A stretch of 64,000 nt of DNA from Phyto melanocephala (Eukaryota; Arthropoda; Insecta; Diptera; Rhinophoridae). The notes beneath the pieces are model-generated. The model saw only the letters and a program-made list of their open reading frames with translations, was not told the DNA's origin and did no database searches. The stretch is taken from contig OW799233.1 of the NCBI GenBank assembly GCA_941918925.1, forward strand, positions 86,248,055-86,312,054. Reading direction: 5' to 3'. Of the stretch, positions 44,240 through 55,935 are shown one piece after another. The first letter of the stretch is position 1, and the number at the start of each line of letters is the position of its first letter. Made by a program: the position numbers and the translations under genes.

Positions 44240-46027
44240 ATGCGTGGATTAGTTGTAAGATTTCGTTTTATTTATTTATTTTTTTTTTTGTAATTTTTCC
44301 AAATAAAAAACAAACTTAAGAAAGTGAAAATAAACTGAATATTCAAAAGATAATTTTTTTGATAAAAAATAAAAAATAAATTTAAATCTGTTTTTAAAAG
44401 TTGGATATACATGCAATAAAATAAATAATACATAAGTTTAAAGATATTTCACCAATAATACGTTCACTGCATCAGCATAATTATATCTAATAGTAGCTAA
44501 TACACGGCAAGTTCCTTTCATCTGACTTTTCAAATTTCCCGTTGTTAACGACGAACATGTCGTGTGTTACCTTTTAAAATATTGCTGGTGTTAAACTCAT
44601 GTGCAACATCAACTGACAAGAAGAGCTTGCTCTACACAGAGAAAACAGTATCGGTTGTGAGTAGCGCAATTGTTGTCAATCGCATAGTTTAGTTGTGATG
44701 GTAGAATTTTACGGTTATATCTACAGAATTTCGTTTCGGAATATAAATATGTAGTCTTCAGTAATAAATTATGATTCTTGCAATAGAAATTTTTTAATCT
44801 TAAATAAAAAGTTCGATTGTAGGAGCTGAACCATTCGATTGGTAATGAATGTGATATTCTGATTTCTGGGTGTATTTTGTTCCGGCAAGCCACAAGACAT
44901 CAGCTGTTGGTAAAAATCTTTGCCAATAGAAAACAGTCAGTAAAATAAGACTTTTGTCAGACATGCTGAATTACATATGAGTCATACATCCTACTTAAAC
45001 GAAATGACATGAGGAATGTCTTAAAGTAATATGGAATGTTGTCATTATAGTCATTTAATTTCTTTATGAAAAACTCCTTAATATTTGTAATTGAAGTTAC
45101 TGGATATTTTAGTTCATATTATAGTAATTACTTACTTAATTCTATATGACAGTAATGTTTCCCTCTAGCCATGATAAGAGTACAAAATAAACTTTTCACA
45201 ATGATCATATATTTGTATGTATAACCATATGTAAGAATTTAAAGAAATAATTACTACTTTAACTTTACTTAAATAATAATCAGAACCATTTTTTTTTTCA
45301 GATATTATGTATGGTAACCCTAGCTTGTGCAGATAAATTGGGCTATAGCTACCAACAATCAGATGACAATATTTCTGCAACACCCGGACTTAACCAAGCA
45401 GCTTCTGATATGTTCGCTCAATCTCTGGAAGCATCACAGCAGCAGTTTCAACCAGAAATTCCAGTTCCACAGCCCGCTCAACTGATATCTGAACTCAGAA
45501 AAGAATTTTACTCATATGCAGCACCTGAAGGGGCTTTCGATGACGATGAAACCCAAAAATTTAAAGGTGCATTAAAGACAAATTTGAGAGTGCTTTTTAT
45601 TAAAGCACCAGAAAATAAAGGCTTCGAAGAAGCTGCTCTTAATTTAATCAATCAGGCATCGCAAGAACGTACCGCAATTTATGTTCTTACCAAACAGGCT
45701 GATATTGACGAGTTCGCTAAGAAACTGGAGAATCAGAAATCCCAATCGCAAAATAAACCTGAAGTACATTTCGTTAAATATCGAACGTATGAAGATGCTG
45801 CCAATGCACAAAAAGCCATTCAGGAACAATACAGCGCACTGCCTGGCACTTCACAGAACGTTATTGGTGGCGAAGCATCCGTTTTAAATTTCGCCTCTAG
45901 AGCTCCAGTGTCTACTAGTCACATACCAGCCAGTCCTGGGCAACAGTATTTGCCCGCACATCCCTTACCGACTGCTGATTATTTACCACCTTCATTGCGT
46001 CGTTTCCGTTATCGTTTACGCTTGTAA
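44240..46027 (+). CDS. Twdl: Tweedle (DUF243) cuticular protein 3
   Basis: Secreted chitin-associated cuticle protein, close paralog of gene 2 with the same 246-aa length. Exon 1 is 44240-44254 (MRGLV), the intron is 44255-45301 (GTAAGA...TTTTTTTCAG) and exon 2 is 45302-46027. Signal peptide at residues 1-15 (cleavage after ACA, before DKLGYSYQQ). A Gln-rich linker with SQQQFQPEIPVPQPAQ precedes the domain. Domain blocks: RKEFYSYAAPEGAF, LRVLFIKAPENKG, RTAIYVLTKQADI, KPEVHFVKYRT and AQKAIQEQYSALPG. One change against the relatives is RTYED where they read RTPED. The tail ends LPPSLRRFRYRLRL exactly as in gene 2. The intron is 2.5 times longer than that of gene 2; a minus-strand frame inside it (44609-44893) has no recognisable product and may be inserted DNA. 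A MITE lies 19 bases after the stop. Confidence 0.92.
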
Positions 46028-46046
46028 ATATTAATAATATATTTCA

Positions 46047-46260
46047 ATGGTCACAAGTGAAAAGGCCCAATTTAAAATAATTGTAACTTTCCAGAAGAAG
46101 TTAAAAACGTAATAGAGACTGTATCATTATAATGTTACTTCTTTTGTAGCTATTGCTTTTAGTTTTTGTATCAAAACATATTTGTGTGAAATGTTTTGAA
46201 ATCGCTGAAAAGCCCAATTTTGTAAAGAATACCAGTTAGGGCCTTTTTAATTGTGACCAT
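46047..46260. mobile_element. MITE in the 3' UTR of Tweedle gene 3
   Basis: Inverted ends ATGGTCACAAGTGAAAAGG and its near reverse complement CCTTTTTAATTGTGACCAT match at 20 of the first 22 bases, around a 170-bp non-coding interior. No target duplication is obvious. It starts 19 bases after the stop codon and lies before the nearest AATAAA, so it would be transcribed and could fold into a hairpin in the mRNA. Confidence 0.7.
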
Positions 46261-46399
46261 CGAGTTGGAAGTTAGTTTAAACATTTATGTGAGATTGCAT
46301 TTTTAGTTGTATATTCATGTCACACATTAATTAGCATAATTACACATATTTAAGTTGATAAGATACCTCCTACTGTTTATTAATAATTTTTTTTTTGTA

Positions 46400-46435
46400 A
46401 ATAAATTGCTCCATTTCTATAACATTTAAAATAAA
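46400..46435 (+). terminator. Candidate polyadenylation signals of Tweedle gene 3
   Basis: AATAAA at 46400-46405 and again at 46430-46435; the second is followed by TGTCAGCATGTTTTT, much like the region after the signal of gene 1. The implied 3' UTR is about 400 nt, far longer than in genes 1 and 2 because of the MITE. Confidence 0.6.
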
Positions 46436-46439
46436 TGTC

Positions 46440-48677
46440 AGCATGTTTTTAGTCAAAAAAAGGAAAGGAATTAAGTTTTAACACTAAAACTTTGCTTAAA
46501 AAATTTAAGGTAAATTTTTTGTTGTCGATTGACTGAGAATTAACTTCTTTTGAAGTCAATTAACATAAACAATTAATATGTCTGTATGTCTGATGGAGTC
46601 ATAATTAGTTGCCCTATTTTTGTGCTATTTTTACAATCCAAACGATCCCTCTGTGTGAACGCTTCCGGTGTAATTTGTATTTGTTAAATAGCAAAAAACA
46701 TTTAAAATTTCTACTGAAAGCAATCGTTAGTATTCTAAAAACAGAACATTAACTAAGCGACACAAATTCAACGATCAAAATAAAATATTATTAAATATAT
46801 TCAGATGAACACAGTATTTGCCGTCAGATATTTCTGCAATCTGTGAATAACCAAATGTTTGTTTGAGTGAATAGCAAGTATTAGTCTTCCAGTCCACTTT
46901 TTTGGCCAAAATTCACCCATAAGAAAAAAATATATTTTTTATTTGAATTTTAGTATAATTTATAACTTTTGGATAAAAACATTTTTTATATTTTTTAATT
47001 TATAAAATTATTTACGATAAAACCAAAAGCTAATAGCCTCACCTACTAAACATAAGAAACTGCGCTTAAAAATTCCAATCCAGTCAAAAGTTATATATTT
47101 TAGACCGCTATCTCGCAAAATGGTCCACTGTGCGTCGCATGCTCCAGATTGGGTACACCAAAAAATTTGTTCATTTTTTCAGCAAATGGAAAAACCAAAA
47201 ATATTGTACACCCACTTGCATTACAATAAAAATTAATAAAATATTATTTTGAATATATTCAATTAAAATTCAAAATGCAGTTTTATTCATTAAGGGGCCT
47301 AGCAACGCGCGCCGGGCTTGGCTAGTATTAAATATAAACTAAATTTTTATATGTAAAAGTATACACATAAACAAACATTCTTTTATAATTGTAATTCATT
47401 TCGTAAAATAAAAATTTCAAATCTTAATTTTTCTTTTCCATTTTCATCATCAGCGCTATTATTTGAATCGATATTGTCTTGAGAAAAAGTGTAATTTTGT
47501 TGAAATATCAGAAACTAATAATATGATTAATGCATGTATTAAAACGCAAAGAAGATGTAAATGGATCCTATTAAAAACATAAAATTGACTATAAAAAAAA
47601 TATATTTGTATTTGAGTTATGAAAATTATTAAAATTAACAAGATAAACGTAACAATATATTTTTAAATCATGTTAGCCTGGAAAACTTTTTTCACATTCC
47701 CACCTTTAAGGTAGGAAATCTTGCTAATTTTTTACAACACGAAAATTTGCATGACTGCTTTTTTTAAAAAGCCAGTAGTTTTTAAGTTTGTATTAAATCT
47801 TACAATTTTACTCAAGATGACTGATTTCGAGATAGTACTGTGAATCGTCTGATTAGTATACACAAAAACGAAACATATTATTTGAGGAACTGATCTAAGT
47901 AAAAAGAAAACTAAAACTCAAAAAGCGAATGTTGCCGAATTAAAATTTTGGCTAAGAAAAGTTGTTTGGCAGACAACATTGTTTTGTATACTCGAAATTT
48001 CTCTATCCTTAGTTTACTTTCAAGTGTTGCTTAAAACAAAATTAATTAGTTTTTTTCTATTTTTCTGAGCCAAAAAACGCTCTCCTTTACGCTATCACCT
48101 TATGTAATTACACCATAATAGAAATAGAACATATTCAACAGCGATATGTTTACAAAGCCTTCAAGCTATGATTTGTTTTATAATATTTAATTTATTTTGA
48201 ACTTTTCTTCTTCTGTTGTATAACTTTTCATTATTTTAGAGATTTTTTTTAACTATTTAAAGAAAAAACAAAAATTAACGATTAAGAATCAAACAAATTT
48301 TAGTGTACAACATTTTAAGTAAATGGTCAGTACAATCAATACAATAGTAAATAATAATAGATTTTACATTTCATTTGTAGTCATTATATGATTATTGCAT
48401 GATACTAAAAAATAAACATAATAATAATAATAATAATAACTGACAACCATTCTATTCAATCACAGTATGTTGCTCATTGGTTTCACTATCACGTCTAAAA
48501 AAAGCTAAGAGGTCGAATTACTTGTACCTCTAACTTTGCGATTAATGACTCAAAATCTTTCTACTTTAATGTACTTAGATAACAACGTTCAAGTTTGTAA
48601 ATTATTTGACAACGGAAAAATAATAAGTATTAAAATTATTAACAATTTTGTTTAAAGTATAAAAAAGGAAAAACATA
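46440..48677. other. Gene-free AT-rich stretch
   Basis: No coding sequence is supported. At 47300-47330 the words AACGCGCGCCGGGCTTGGCT and AGT resemble the terminal palindrome of the Helitron-like repeats at 16900 and 28253, so an old copy may end here. An (ATA)n tract lies at 48417-48437. Confidence 0.4.
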
Positions 48678-48923
48678 TCGCTGGCTTAACATACAAAGGC
48701 TCTAAGTTCACTTTTTTCAGAAATTGAGATTTAAATGCAGGAATGTGCAATGAGTAAAAATACATTGATTACAAAGAAAAAAATTACAGTTATCTCATTT
48801 GTTGTTGTTGTTTTTTAGTGATGAGCAAAAGCGCTAAGTCCAATTTATCACAAGAAAAAGCTCTAAGTCCCTTTAAAAAGTACAGTTTAACCATTTCTGT
48901 CAAATTGTTCCAACACATGTATT

Positions 48924-51085
48924 AAACAAGTAAGATCACTATATTCGGCTGTGCCGAATCTTTTATACCCACCACCAATTTTGTGTACATTTAAAGCACA
49001 ATATTTATTATTTTGTTTATCGCTATGGAATAATCTCTTTATAATGATATATGTATCACTTTCTTTGTAGAGGGTGGTTAAATTTTAAGGGCCCATGTTG
49101 AAGGTGAACTACACCTAGTATTTAAATTTGGTTTCTGCATTTCATTTGACATTTCTCAATCTCAAACTTACTCAATTTGATCTGTGGAAAGATACGCAAA
49201 TGAGCAACGCTTTAAAGTTATTCAGGTTTTTTATAAAACTGGACGTTCAAATCAAAATGCATTTTGTGCACTTCGTAATTCTTTTGATCAACATAATCGT
49301 TCAAATTCGTCCACAATCGGGAGAATTGTAAAAAATATTTAAATTTCTGCAAAACAGGTCTGTATAAAATGTTTGAAAATCTGTGAATGCCTTCATAGTT
49401 CGTTGAATGGGAACCATTGCTGTTTTTTGCGATAGTGTGGCAAAAGAGCAGTCAACCTCGACTCATCATCATACCCAACAATTGAGCATCAATATTGTTA
49501 TTGAAAATTTGGACCATCAAATAGAGGAGTGGCGCCAATGATGTTAAATACATAATTGAACCATACAAATATTATCATTATAAAAAGAAACGATAATAAT
49601 TTCTTAAATAATTTGTGTTTCATTTAAAATCAACATCGGCCCTTAAAATTTAACCTTCCCTAATAACCTCGATTTGATAGTAAAATGTTTTCGTAAATTT
49701 AGTCTCTTAGTGAAACTGGACGTTAAAGTAGGAGTGTCAATAAAGTTTCTGCTAATAAATACAACCTAGATATTTTAATATAGTGCTTTATTTTTCCAAA
49801 AACTTTGTCAATAGAGAAATTACATGAATTTAAGATAAACCTTTATATGGGAGGTAGGCGTTAAAGTGGGCGTGTCACCTAAATTTTTTGGCACAACTAT
49901 AACATTAATTAGAAGGATATATGTAGCAAATTTCATCATCATACCTCTAATTTTGTCGGTTTTATGAGCTTTTAAATTTCATTAACGGTAGATAACGTAA
50001 AAAGTGGGCGTTATAGTAGGCGTGTCAAAGTTTTTTTTGCTAATGAGTACAACTTAGGTGTTTCAATATAGTCCTTTATTATTCCAAAATCTTTATTAAT
50101 AGAGAAATTATGTGAATTTTAGGTAAATCGTTATATGGGAGGTGGGCGTTAAAGTGGGCGTATCACCTACATTTTTTGCCATAACAATAACATTGATTAG
50201 AAGGATATATGCAGCAAATTTTATCATCATACCTCTAATTTTGACAGTTTTATGAATTTTTAAATTTCATTAACGATAGATAACGTGAAAAGTGGGCGTT
50301 GTAGTAGGCGTGTCAAAGTTGTTTTGCTAATGAGTACAACTCAGATGTTTCAATATAGTCTTTTATTATTCCAAAATCTTTATTAATAGAGAAATTATGT
50401 GAATTTTAGGTAAATCGTTATATGGGAGGTGGGCGTAAAAGTGGGCGTGGCACATTGATTTTCCGTTACATAAAAGCCACTCACCGAAGAGCAAAGTGCG
50501 CAAAATTTCAGAGTTGTACATTTAATTTTGTCCGTTTTATTAGGTTTTCAATTTTAAATATACTGAAAAATACACTGCGCGGTATAAATTTTCGTACATT
50601 TTTATCTATAACTCCTTTCCTAATGCATAGATGTAAGCAATTTTTGGGGAGAGATATTGTTTTCACTCGATAAATATATATTCGAAGTTTCATGACTGTA
50701 CGGTAATGTGTTTGGACACAATTCCGTTTTATTCGATGTCCGAAGGACACGGTATTTTCGACCTACTCTTGCATTACGAGCTATAACTCACTTCCTAATA
50801 TTGCGATTTAGCCCATTTTCAATACCAAACAAACCTTGTCTATAAGAAAGATTCTGGCAAAATTTGAGCCCCCTAGCTTCTTCGGTGCGACCTCTATCGT
50901 GCTTCCAACAGACGGACAGGCGGACATATGGACAGACGGACGGACATAGCTAGATCGTCATCAAATCAAACCCTGATTCAGAATATATATACTTTATGGG
51001 GTCTAAAATGGATATTTCGATGTGTTACAAACGGAATGACAAAATGAATATACCCCCACCGTTTTTTTGGTGGCGGGTATAAAAA
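48924..51085 (-). mobile_element. Composite Helitron-like element, copy in the TIR transposon
   Basis: Minus orientation. On the plus strand it starts AAACAAGTAAGATCACTATA with the hairpin TTCGGCTGTGCCGAA and ends TTTTTTGGTGGCGGGTATAA. It is the longest copy in the window, with repeated AAGTGGGCGTTAAAG and GGAGGTGGGCGT blocks. Carries the MITE at 49070-49662. Confidence 0.78.
49070..49662. mobile_element. Nested mariner-type MITE in the composite copy at 48924
   Basis: Left end GAGGGTGGTTAAATTTTAAG after a TA at 49068-49069; the right end is degenerate (AAATTTAACCTTCCC). The plus strand retains the N-terminal helix-turn-helix of an IS630/mariner transposase in shifted frames: KTGRSNQNAFCALRNSF, then DQHNRSNSSTIGRIV. 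This shows the MITE's parent family. The rest of the transposase, including the DDE core, is gone. Confidence 0.75.
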
Positions 51086-51388
51086 TCGAATAACTGTTTT
51101 ATGATAATTAACGTATGCTAAATTTTGTTCAATATCAATGAGTCAGTATTGCAGCGATAGTATAACTTAACAGTGTTAATTTTCTTAATTGTTAAAATAA
51201 TTTCAATTTATGTATAATTTTTATTTCAAAACCTCCACATGAGTAAAACTAGTTTAAAATATTATTTTTTATAAAAAAATCGTAACTTAATAAGGCTATA
51301 TAATTTATAGTGCTTAAGGTAAATATATTAAAATATATTTAAATTCTCCAAAAATATTGTCAAATTATTATTTTATCAGACGCCAACC

Positions 51389-51829
51389 ATGGAATTTACT
51401 GGAAACAACAACTTTGGAACTCAATCAATTAAAAGCCATTATGGATTTGAGTTAGACAACAGAATCATAGGTCTGGTTCCATATGGTTTTCATAGTGACT
51501 CCGATGATTCATACGAGTTGCCAACCAAAACTAAAACTCGCAAAAAAAGAGTCCAAGTTGAAAATTCAGCTTGGTTTTCGGCCAAAAATAGAATTTGTAG
51601 AGAAAAGGATAACGTTTTTTTTGGAAAAGTAAAGGACGGGAATGTTTGGAATTATGAAAACAATCTCAAAACAATCTTTACTTTTTTACATTTTATTAGC
51701 TTTTTGTATAAAAACAATAAAAAATCAAAAAAGTGCAATATTTTCATTGTAGCAAATAATAAATACAATAAAAGACAAGCTCTAAGAAAAAGACCTAAGT
51801 CCATAAAAAAAATACAAACTAAGCAATAG
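51389..51829 (+). CDS. Unrecognised 146-aa frame inside the TIR transposon
   Basis: Starts at an ATG in good context (CAACCATGG) just after an acceptor-like TTTTATCAG. N-terminal half: MEFTGNNNFGTQ, then FHSDSDDSYELP and TKTKTRKKRVQVENSAWF, an acidic patch followed by a basic patch as in many transposon-encoded nuclear proteins. The C-terminal half becomes low-complexity Lys/Asn-rich and reads into noncoding AT-rich DNA, so the real protein may stop earlier by splicing or truncation. It could be the first coding exon of a lost transposase. No family is recognised. Confidence 0.35.
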   Translation: MEFTGNNNFGTQSIKSHYGFELDNRIIGLVPYGFHSDSDDSYELPTKTKTRKKRVQVENSAWFSAKNRICREKDNVFFGKVKDGNVWNYENNLKTIFTFLHFISFLYKNNKKSKKCNIFIVANNKYNKRQALRKRPKSIKKIQTKQ

Positions 51830-52041
51830 AAAAAGCTCTAAGTCCAAAAAGTCGTTTATCTCGGCAAATATTTATATTTTCATTTTGCGTTTACGCACAT
51901 AGAAAAAAAACAAAAATACCAAAAAAATTCCGTTTACAGAATTCAAAAATGTTTACACAAAGAAAAGTTTGGTTGTTTTTTGTCTCTCCTGTAAAATTTT
52001 AAAATATGGACTTAGAGCCTTTGCATGTTAAGTCAGCGATA

Positions 52042-54138
52042 TACAATACAATTTCCTAATACCTTTGATAGATTTATACTGGATACATGTCTGTGCATCA
52101 TATTGGGGCTTCAAAAAGTTGATTTTCCATTGAATTCTAAAATTAATATTGTAGAAATACCAAACAGAATAACAATGCTACGTATTCCCTTGTCACCTGA
52201 GGTGAAGGTTGTAAAACTACGGTTGAAAATTCAAATTATATTTGTACTTGTTTAAAAATTCCCACGGCTCAATTAATAAAAATTCCTTATTTTACCTTAA
52301 ACAATTTACAACTGTTATCAATCAGTTTCATATTATAGCGTTTAATAAGAAATCTCATTTATTATTGTTTAATAATACCGAATTAGCTATTAAAAGTTGC
52401 TTGTCTTCGTTTTTCTTTTCTTAATTTGTTTAATTTTATGTTGGCAATAATATATTATTTGATTATCGTTTCATTTTTGTGGTGCATACAACAAACACCG
52501 GATTCACCAAGGTGGCCCTTTAAACATTTTACAACTTGAAAAAATATTTAAAAATAACATAAATTAATTCCAGAAAAATTTCTGGCAATGAAATTTATTA
52601 CATTCGTTGTTATGTTTTTTTTTTTGTTAATGTTATTAAAAATAAAAAATAATAGCAAACGGGTTATAACATTTAAAAATTTAAATTTATTCAAAATTAA
52701 AAATTAGGGCAGCAGCTTTGAAGAAGGTTTTAAACTTTACAATGTTTTATAACAGTTCTGGTAATTGTTTTTAAGGTTTAAACAAAAAAAAACTTTAAAT
52801 AATAACAACTAAGTTATTCGATGCTTTAATGTATTTGGCTATAACGGGCCACAATTTTAAGGACATTAACTCCACAAAGTATTAAAATGAAAGCAAAGTA
52901 TAAACTTTTTCTTTATGGAAAAATTCGCGGTTTCATTATTATTTCGTAATTATTATTTAGGAAGTCAACTCAAAATATAAAAATTTTATGTGGAGGCAAA
53001 AGGTTGTTAATATTGCATATGTAGCAGAGCTGTAAATAAATTATTGTTTTTTTTTTGTTAATTTTTAGTTTGCTGTTCATTATTTTTGTAAAAACTGATA
53101 ATGAAATTATTTTTTATAAAGTAGTTTTATTTTATTATTTTTATAAGTGAATTTCAATTTTAAATAATTTAGCGAGAATTTAGGTGACAGAAAATTAAAT
53201 CAATTTTTCCATTGACTTTTTTTAGTTTGTATCAAAACGAGAAAAGAAATCTCTACGTCTAAAAGAAAACGTTTTTATGGCACATTTAACTCTTAAGAAA
53301 TTATAAAGAGTTAATAATTGAAACAATTTACTAAATAACTTACTAGGGATATGCTTCCATCAGTTTTTAAAATAATAATAATCTGGTTGTGGGGTGAAGA
53401 TTAACTGATGAGCTGGCTTTGCCATTCCGTTTGTAATTTCTACAATATTCATTTCAGACTCTGTAAAGTATATTTAAGTAATCCTTGTAGATACAACATT
53501 TGATTTAGTTAAGTCTGTCTGCCTGTGTATATGTTAACATCAACATTTTTAACCCTCCATTTATATTTCAGACTCTTGCATGGCATTAATTTATCAGATA
53601 TGCTTTCGAGAATTCTACTGCTGAAAATCAGATACGCTTTTATATCACGAGCTGATAGAAAAGAGTTTATTTATTTAGACACTCTAAACTGTTATTTAAG
53701 CAATAAGATTTTAATTTTTAGGTTTATTAGAACAAAGGCAAAATTGTTTGTGTAAATTAAATATTTTGTAAATAAATGAAAAATGTCAAAATTTAATATA
53801 TTTTTAGTTTTAAAGTGTAGTAAAATAATATTAAACAGCTAGTTTAGTTCTTAACTGCTTCTAAAAACGCATGTAGAACTCATGGTTTTTATATACTCCA
53901 CTTGAGATGTCCCTACTATGCAATTGAGATGCGATTATTTCATCATAGCTTAGTCGTGCCGTTCCTTTAAGAATTGACTACAAAAGATAGCAGAAAGTAA
54001 TGAAAAAATATAAAAAAATATTATTTAAATAAGCTTTTGCTCTTCTTTTCTTTACTGCCTAAATGAAATGCAGTAGAGAATACATATTTTGTTGCGCTTT
54101 TGTATGCGAACAGTTTTAGCATTTGAATGTAAAAAGAT
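52042..54138. other. AT-rich stretch with decayed repeat pieces
   Basis: Fragments at about 52076-52225 (AGAAATACCAAACAGAATAA, ACCTGAGGTGAAGG) and 53415-53530 (GCCATTCCGTTTGTAATTTC, AGACTCTGTAAAGTATAT) are diverged pieces of the family at 6666-7545. No gene is seen elsewhere. Confidence 0.45.
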
Positions 54139-55174
54139 TGTAACGTGGTTTTGTCAAAGGCTGAGGTAGTTCAGTCGTGTCCAAGGTCAACTTACGGATC
54201 CACGAACCTTAAGTATAATAAAAGACCAATTATTTGCCCTTATTCGGGGTTGACAATAGAATTTACTTTATTTATACGTTTCGATTTATTATATAACAAA
54301 AAATATTAAGTACAACGAATTACTTGTGACAATGGTGGTGTGTCGGGAGTCGCTGGGGAGCTGGATCAGCAGCAGCTAGAATCGTTCGGCAGCGGGATAA
54401 GTTATGACGAGGTATCGTGAGTCGCTCGGTGAATAAGATCAGTAACGGCAGACAGGATCGGTAACGGTTAGAGTCGTTCGGTGAATAGATCGGCAGGATC
54501 GGTAACGGTGCCGATTCGTGAGTTGCCCGGTGAATAAGATCGGAAATCGTGAAGTGGCGAACTCACTCGGTGGACAGGATTATGATTAATTCTTAGAATA
54601 CTTATTTCTACGCTTCGTAAAATACTACAATCGCCTTATTTCTACGCTTCGTAAAATACTACAATCGTCTTATTTCTAACTTAACGAAACAGTCAGCCGA
54701 AGCCGCTGTGGCGAAACAGTCAGCCTGAAGCCGCTGTGGCGAAACAGTCAGCCGAAGCCGCTGTGGCGAAACAGTCAGCCGAAGCCGCTGTGGCGAAACA
54801 GTCAGCCGAAGCCGCTGTGGCGAAACAGTCAGCCGAAGCCGCTGTGGCGAAACAGTCAGCCGAAGCCGCTGTGGCGAAACAGTCAGCCGAAGCCGCTGTG
54901 GCGAAACAGTCAGCCGAAGCCGCTGTGGCGAAACAGTCAGCCGAAGCCGCTGTGGCGAAACAGTCAGCCTGAAGCCGCTGTGGCGAAACAGTCAGCCGAA
55001 GCCGCTGTGGCGAAACAGTCAGCCGAAGCCGCTGTGGCGAAACAGTCAGCCGAAGCCGCTGTGGCGAAACAGTCAGCCGAAGCCGCTGTGACCGAAACAG
55101 TCAGCCGAAGCTGCTGTGTGAAGTGGCACTCAAATATTACTTCGAGGTCCTGGGTTGGTATTACTTATGTAACA
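54139..55174. other. GC-richer block, possible solo LTR or unknown repeat
   Basis: The block stands out by higher GC. It starts TGTAACGTGG and ends TTATGTAACA, so it has the TG...CA form of an LTR, and contains AATAAAA near 54219. Recurring words such as GGATCGGTAACGG and TTCGGTGAATA at 54420-54560 indicate a decayed tandem repeat, followed by the 27-bp minisatellite. No matching target duplication flanks it and no primer-binding site or gag/pol is present, so the LTR reading is weak. Confidence 0.3.
54685..55120 (+). repeat. 27-bp minisatellite, 16 units
   Basis: Sixteen head-to-tail copies of a 27-bp unit (core CGAAACAGTCAGCCGAAGCC then GCTGTGG). All inner units are identical except two with one inserted T (GCCTGAAG, near 54726 and 54970) and the last, which is variant. 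The unit length is a multiple of three, so one plus frame reads repeated AKQSAEAAV; it has no upstream gene and the inserted T breaks it. Confidence 0.95.
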
Positions 55175-55707
55175 CCAAATTGGGCTAATTCTTGTCTTGT
55201 TTGAACCGCCCCCCACTACATGCTAAGTTGGTATACTCATACGTATTGATGAATAAACCTAATGAGAATTCTAAGTAAAAAGTAAACAAAAGGGTATTAA
55301 GGGTATTCAATATAACCCGTAGTAGTAAGAGCATTCATATTATTTACTATACCTCATACGTATTATCTTACTTATAAAAATGACTATTATTACTATTACT
55401 ATATTATATGTATATATATATTATATGTGCGTGGTTATGGAATGAATTCACCGCTGATCACAAAATTAAAAACAAAAAATTGTGGGATATTTATGGGTCA
55501 CACACAGGAAGATATACTGCAATGCAAAACAGGCAAGTGTTTTGTTTTTGGTTCAATAGCTTAGAACAATACAAAACTACAGTTTATCAGTGGACTTAAA
55601 ATTAATTCACCGTTTGGTATTAAATGTGGTTTACAAATCTCACTCGAGCTCAAAAAAAAATTTTGTGGCTTATGAACAATCCTCTTTTTCTTATAGTACT
55701 AATATTA
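55175..55707. other. Gene-free stretch
   Basis: AT-rich. The transposase relic that follows on the minus strand may extend into 55540-55700 but I cannot read further blocks. Confidence 0.35.
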
Positions 55708-55935
55708 CTAGCTTGTTCTCCGGTCGACCCATTGGACAGTTTGGAGGATTTGCTTCTCGAGGCACCAAAAGCACATTATTAAGTACCACTTCAACGGCGT
55801 TTTTCTGTAATGGCAAAATAATATGTAGAGCCAAAAGACAATATGTAGGCAATTTATTTTGTCAGCTAAAATGTATGTCACGTCATCAAAGAAAGATTTT
55901 TCGATGCACTGTTTTGCTTTCTTGTTTTTTTTCAA
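55708..55935 (-). pseudogene. DDE transposase relic (Tc1/mariner-like)
   Basis: On the minus strand KKAKQCIEKSFFDDV is followed, in a shifted frame, by KNAVEVVLNNVLLVPREANP and PNCPMGRPENKL. The second block matches the VPKEANPPNCPQARPIEKFW signature around the third catalytic position of a class of IS630/Tc1-like transposases. Frameshifts, and PEN in place of PIE, mark it as dead. The plus-strand 147-aa frame over this region is its antisense shadow. Confidence 0.5.

Larger units (their letters stand above)
48678..52039. mobile_element. TIR transposon interrupted by a composite Helitron-like copy
   Basis: Inverted ends TCGCTGGCTTAACATACAAA (from 48678) and its near reverse complement (52039 backward, TCGCTGACTTAACATGCAAA) continue into GGCTCTAAGT and match over about 34 bases with four mismatches. 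TA flanks both ends (48676-48677, 52040-52041). The word GCTCTAAGTCC or a variant recurs near 48699, 48831, 48860, 51835 and inverted at 52009. Without the 2.16-kb insertion the element is about 1.2 kb and contains one 146-aa frame. The superfamily is not recognised; the end resembles that of the MITE at 63539. Confidence 0.7.

Noticed and set aside
44609..44893. 94-codon minus-strand frame in the intron of Tweedle gene 3
   Set aside because: No domain, no relatives in the window, and typical of chance frames; it may mark inserted DNA but supports no gene.
54139..55174. Confident solo-LTR call
   Set aside because: TG...CA ends and a polyadenylation-like word are present, but there is no matching 4-6 bp target duplication and no retroviral-type coding sequence, so it is kept only as a low-confidence block.
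54736..55204. Repeated AKQSAEAAV protein as a real gene
   Set aside because: The frame has no upstream exon or promoter, is broken by the inserted T in two units, and is simply a 27-bp minisatellite whose unit is divisible by three.
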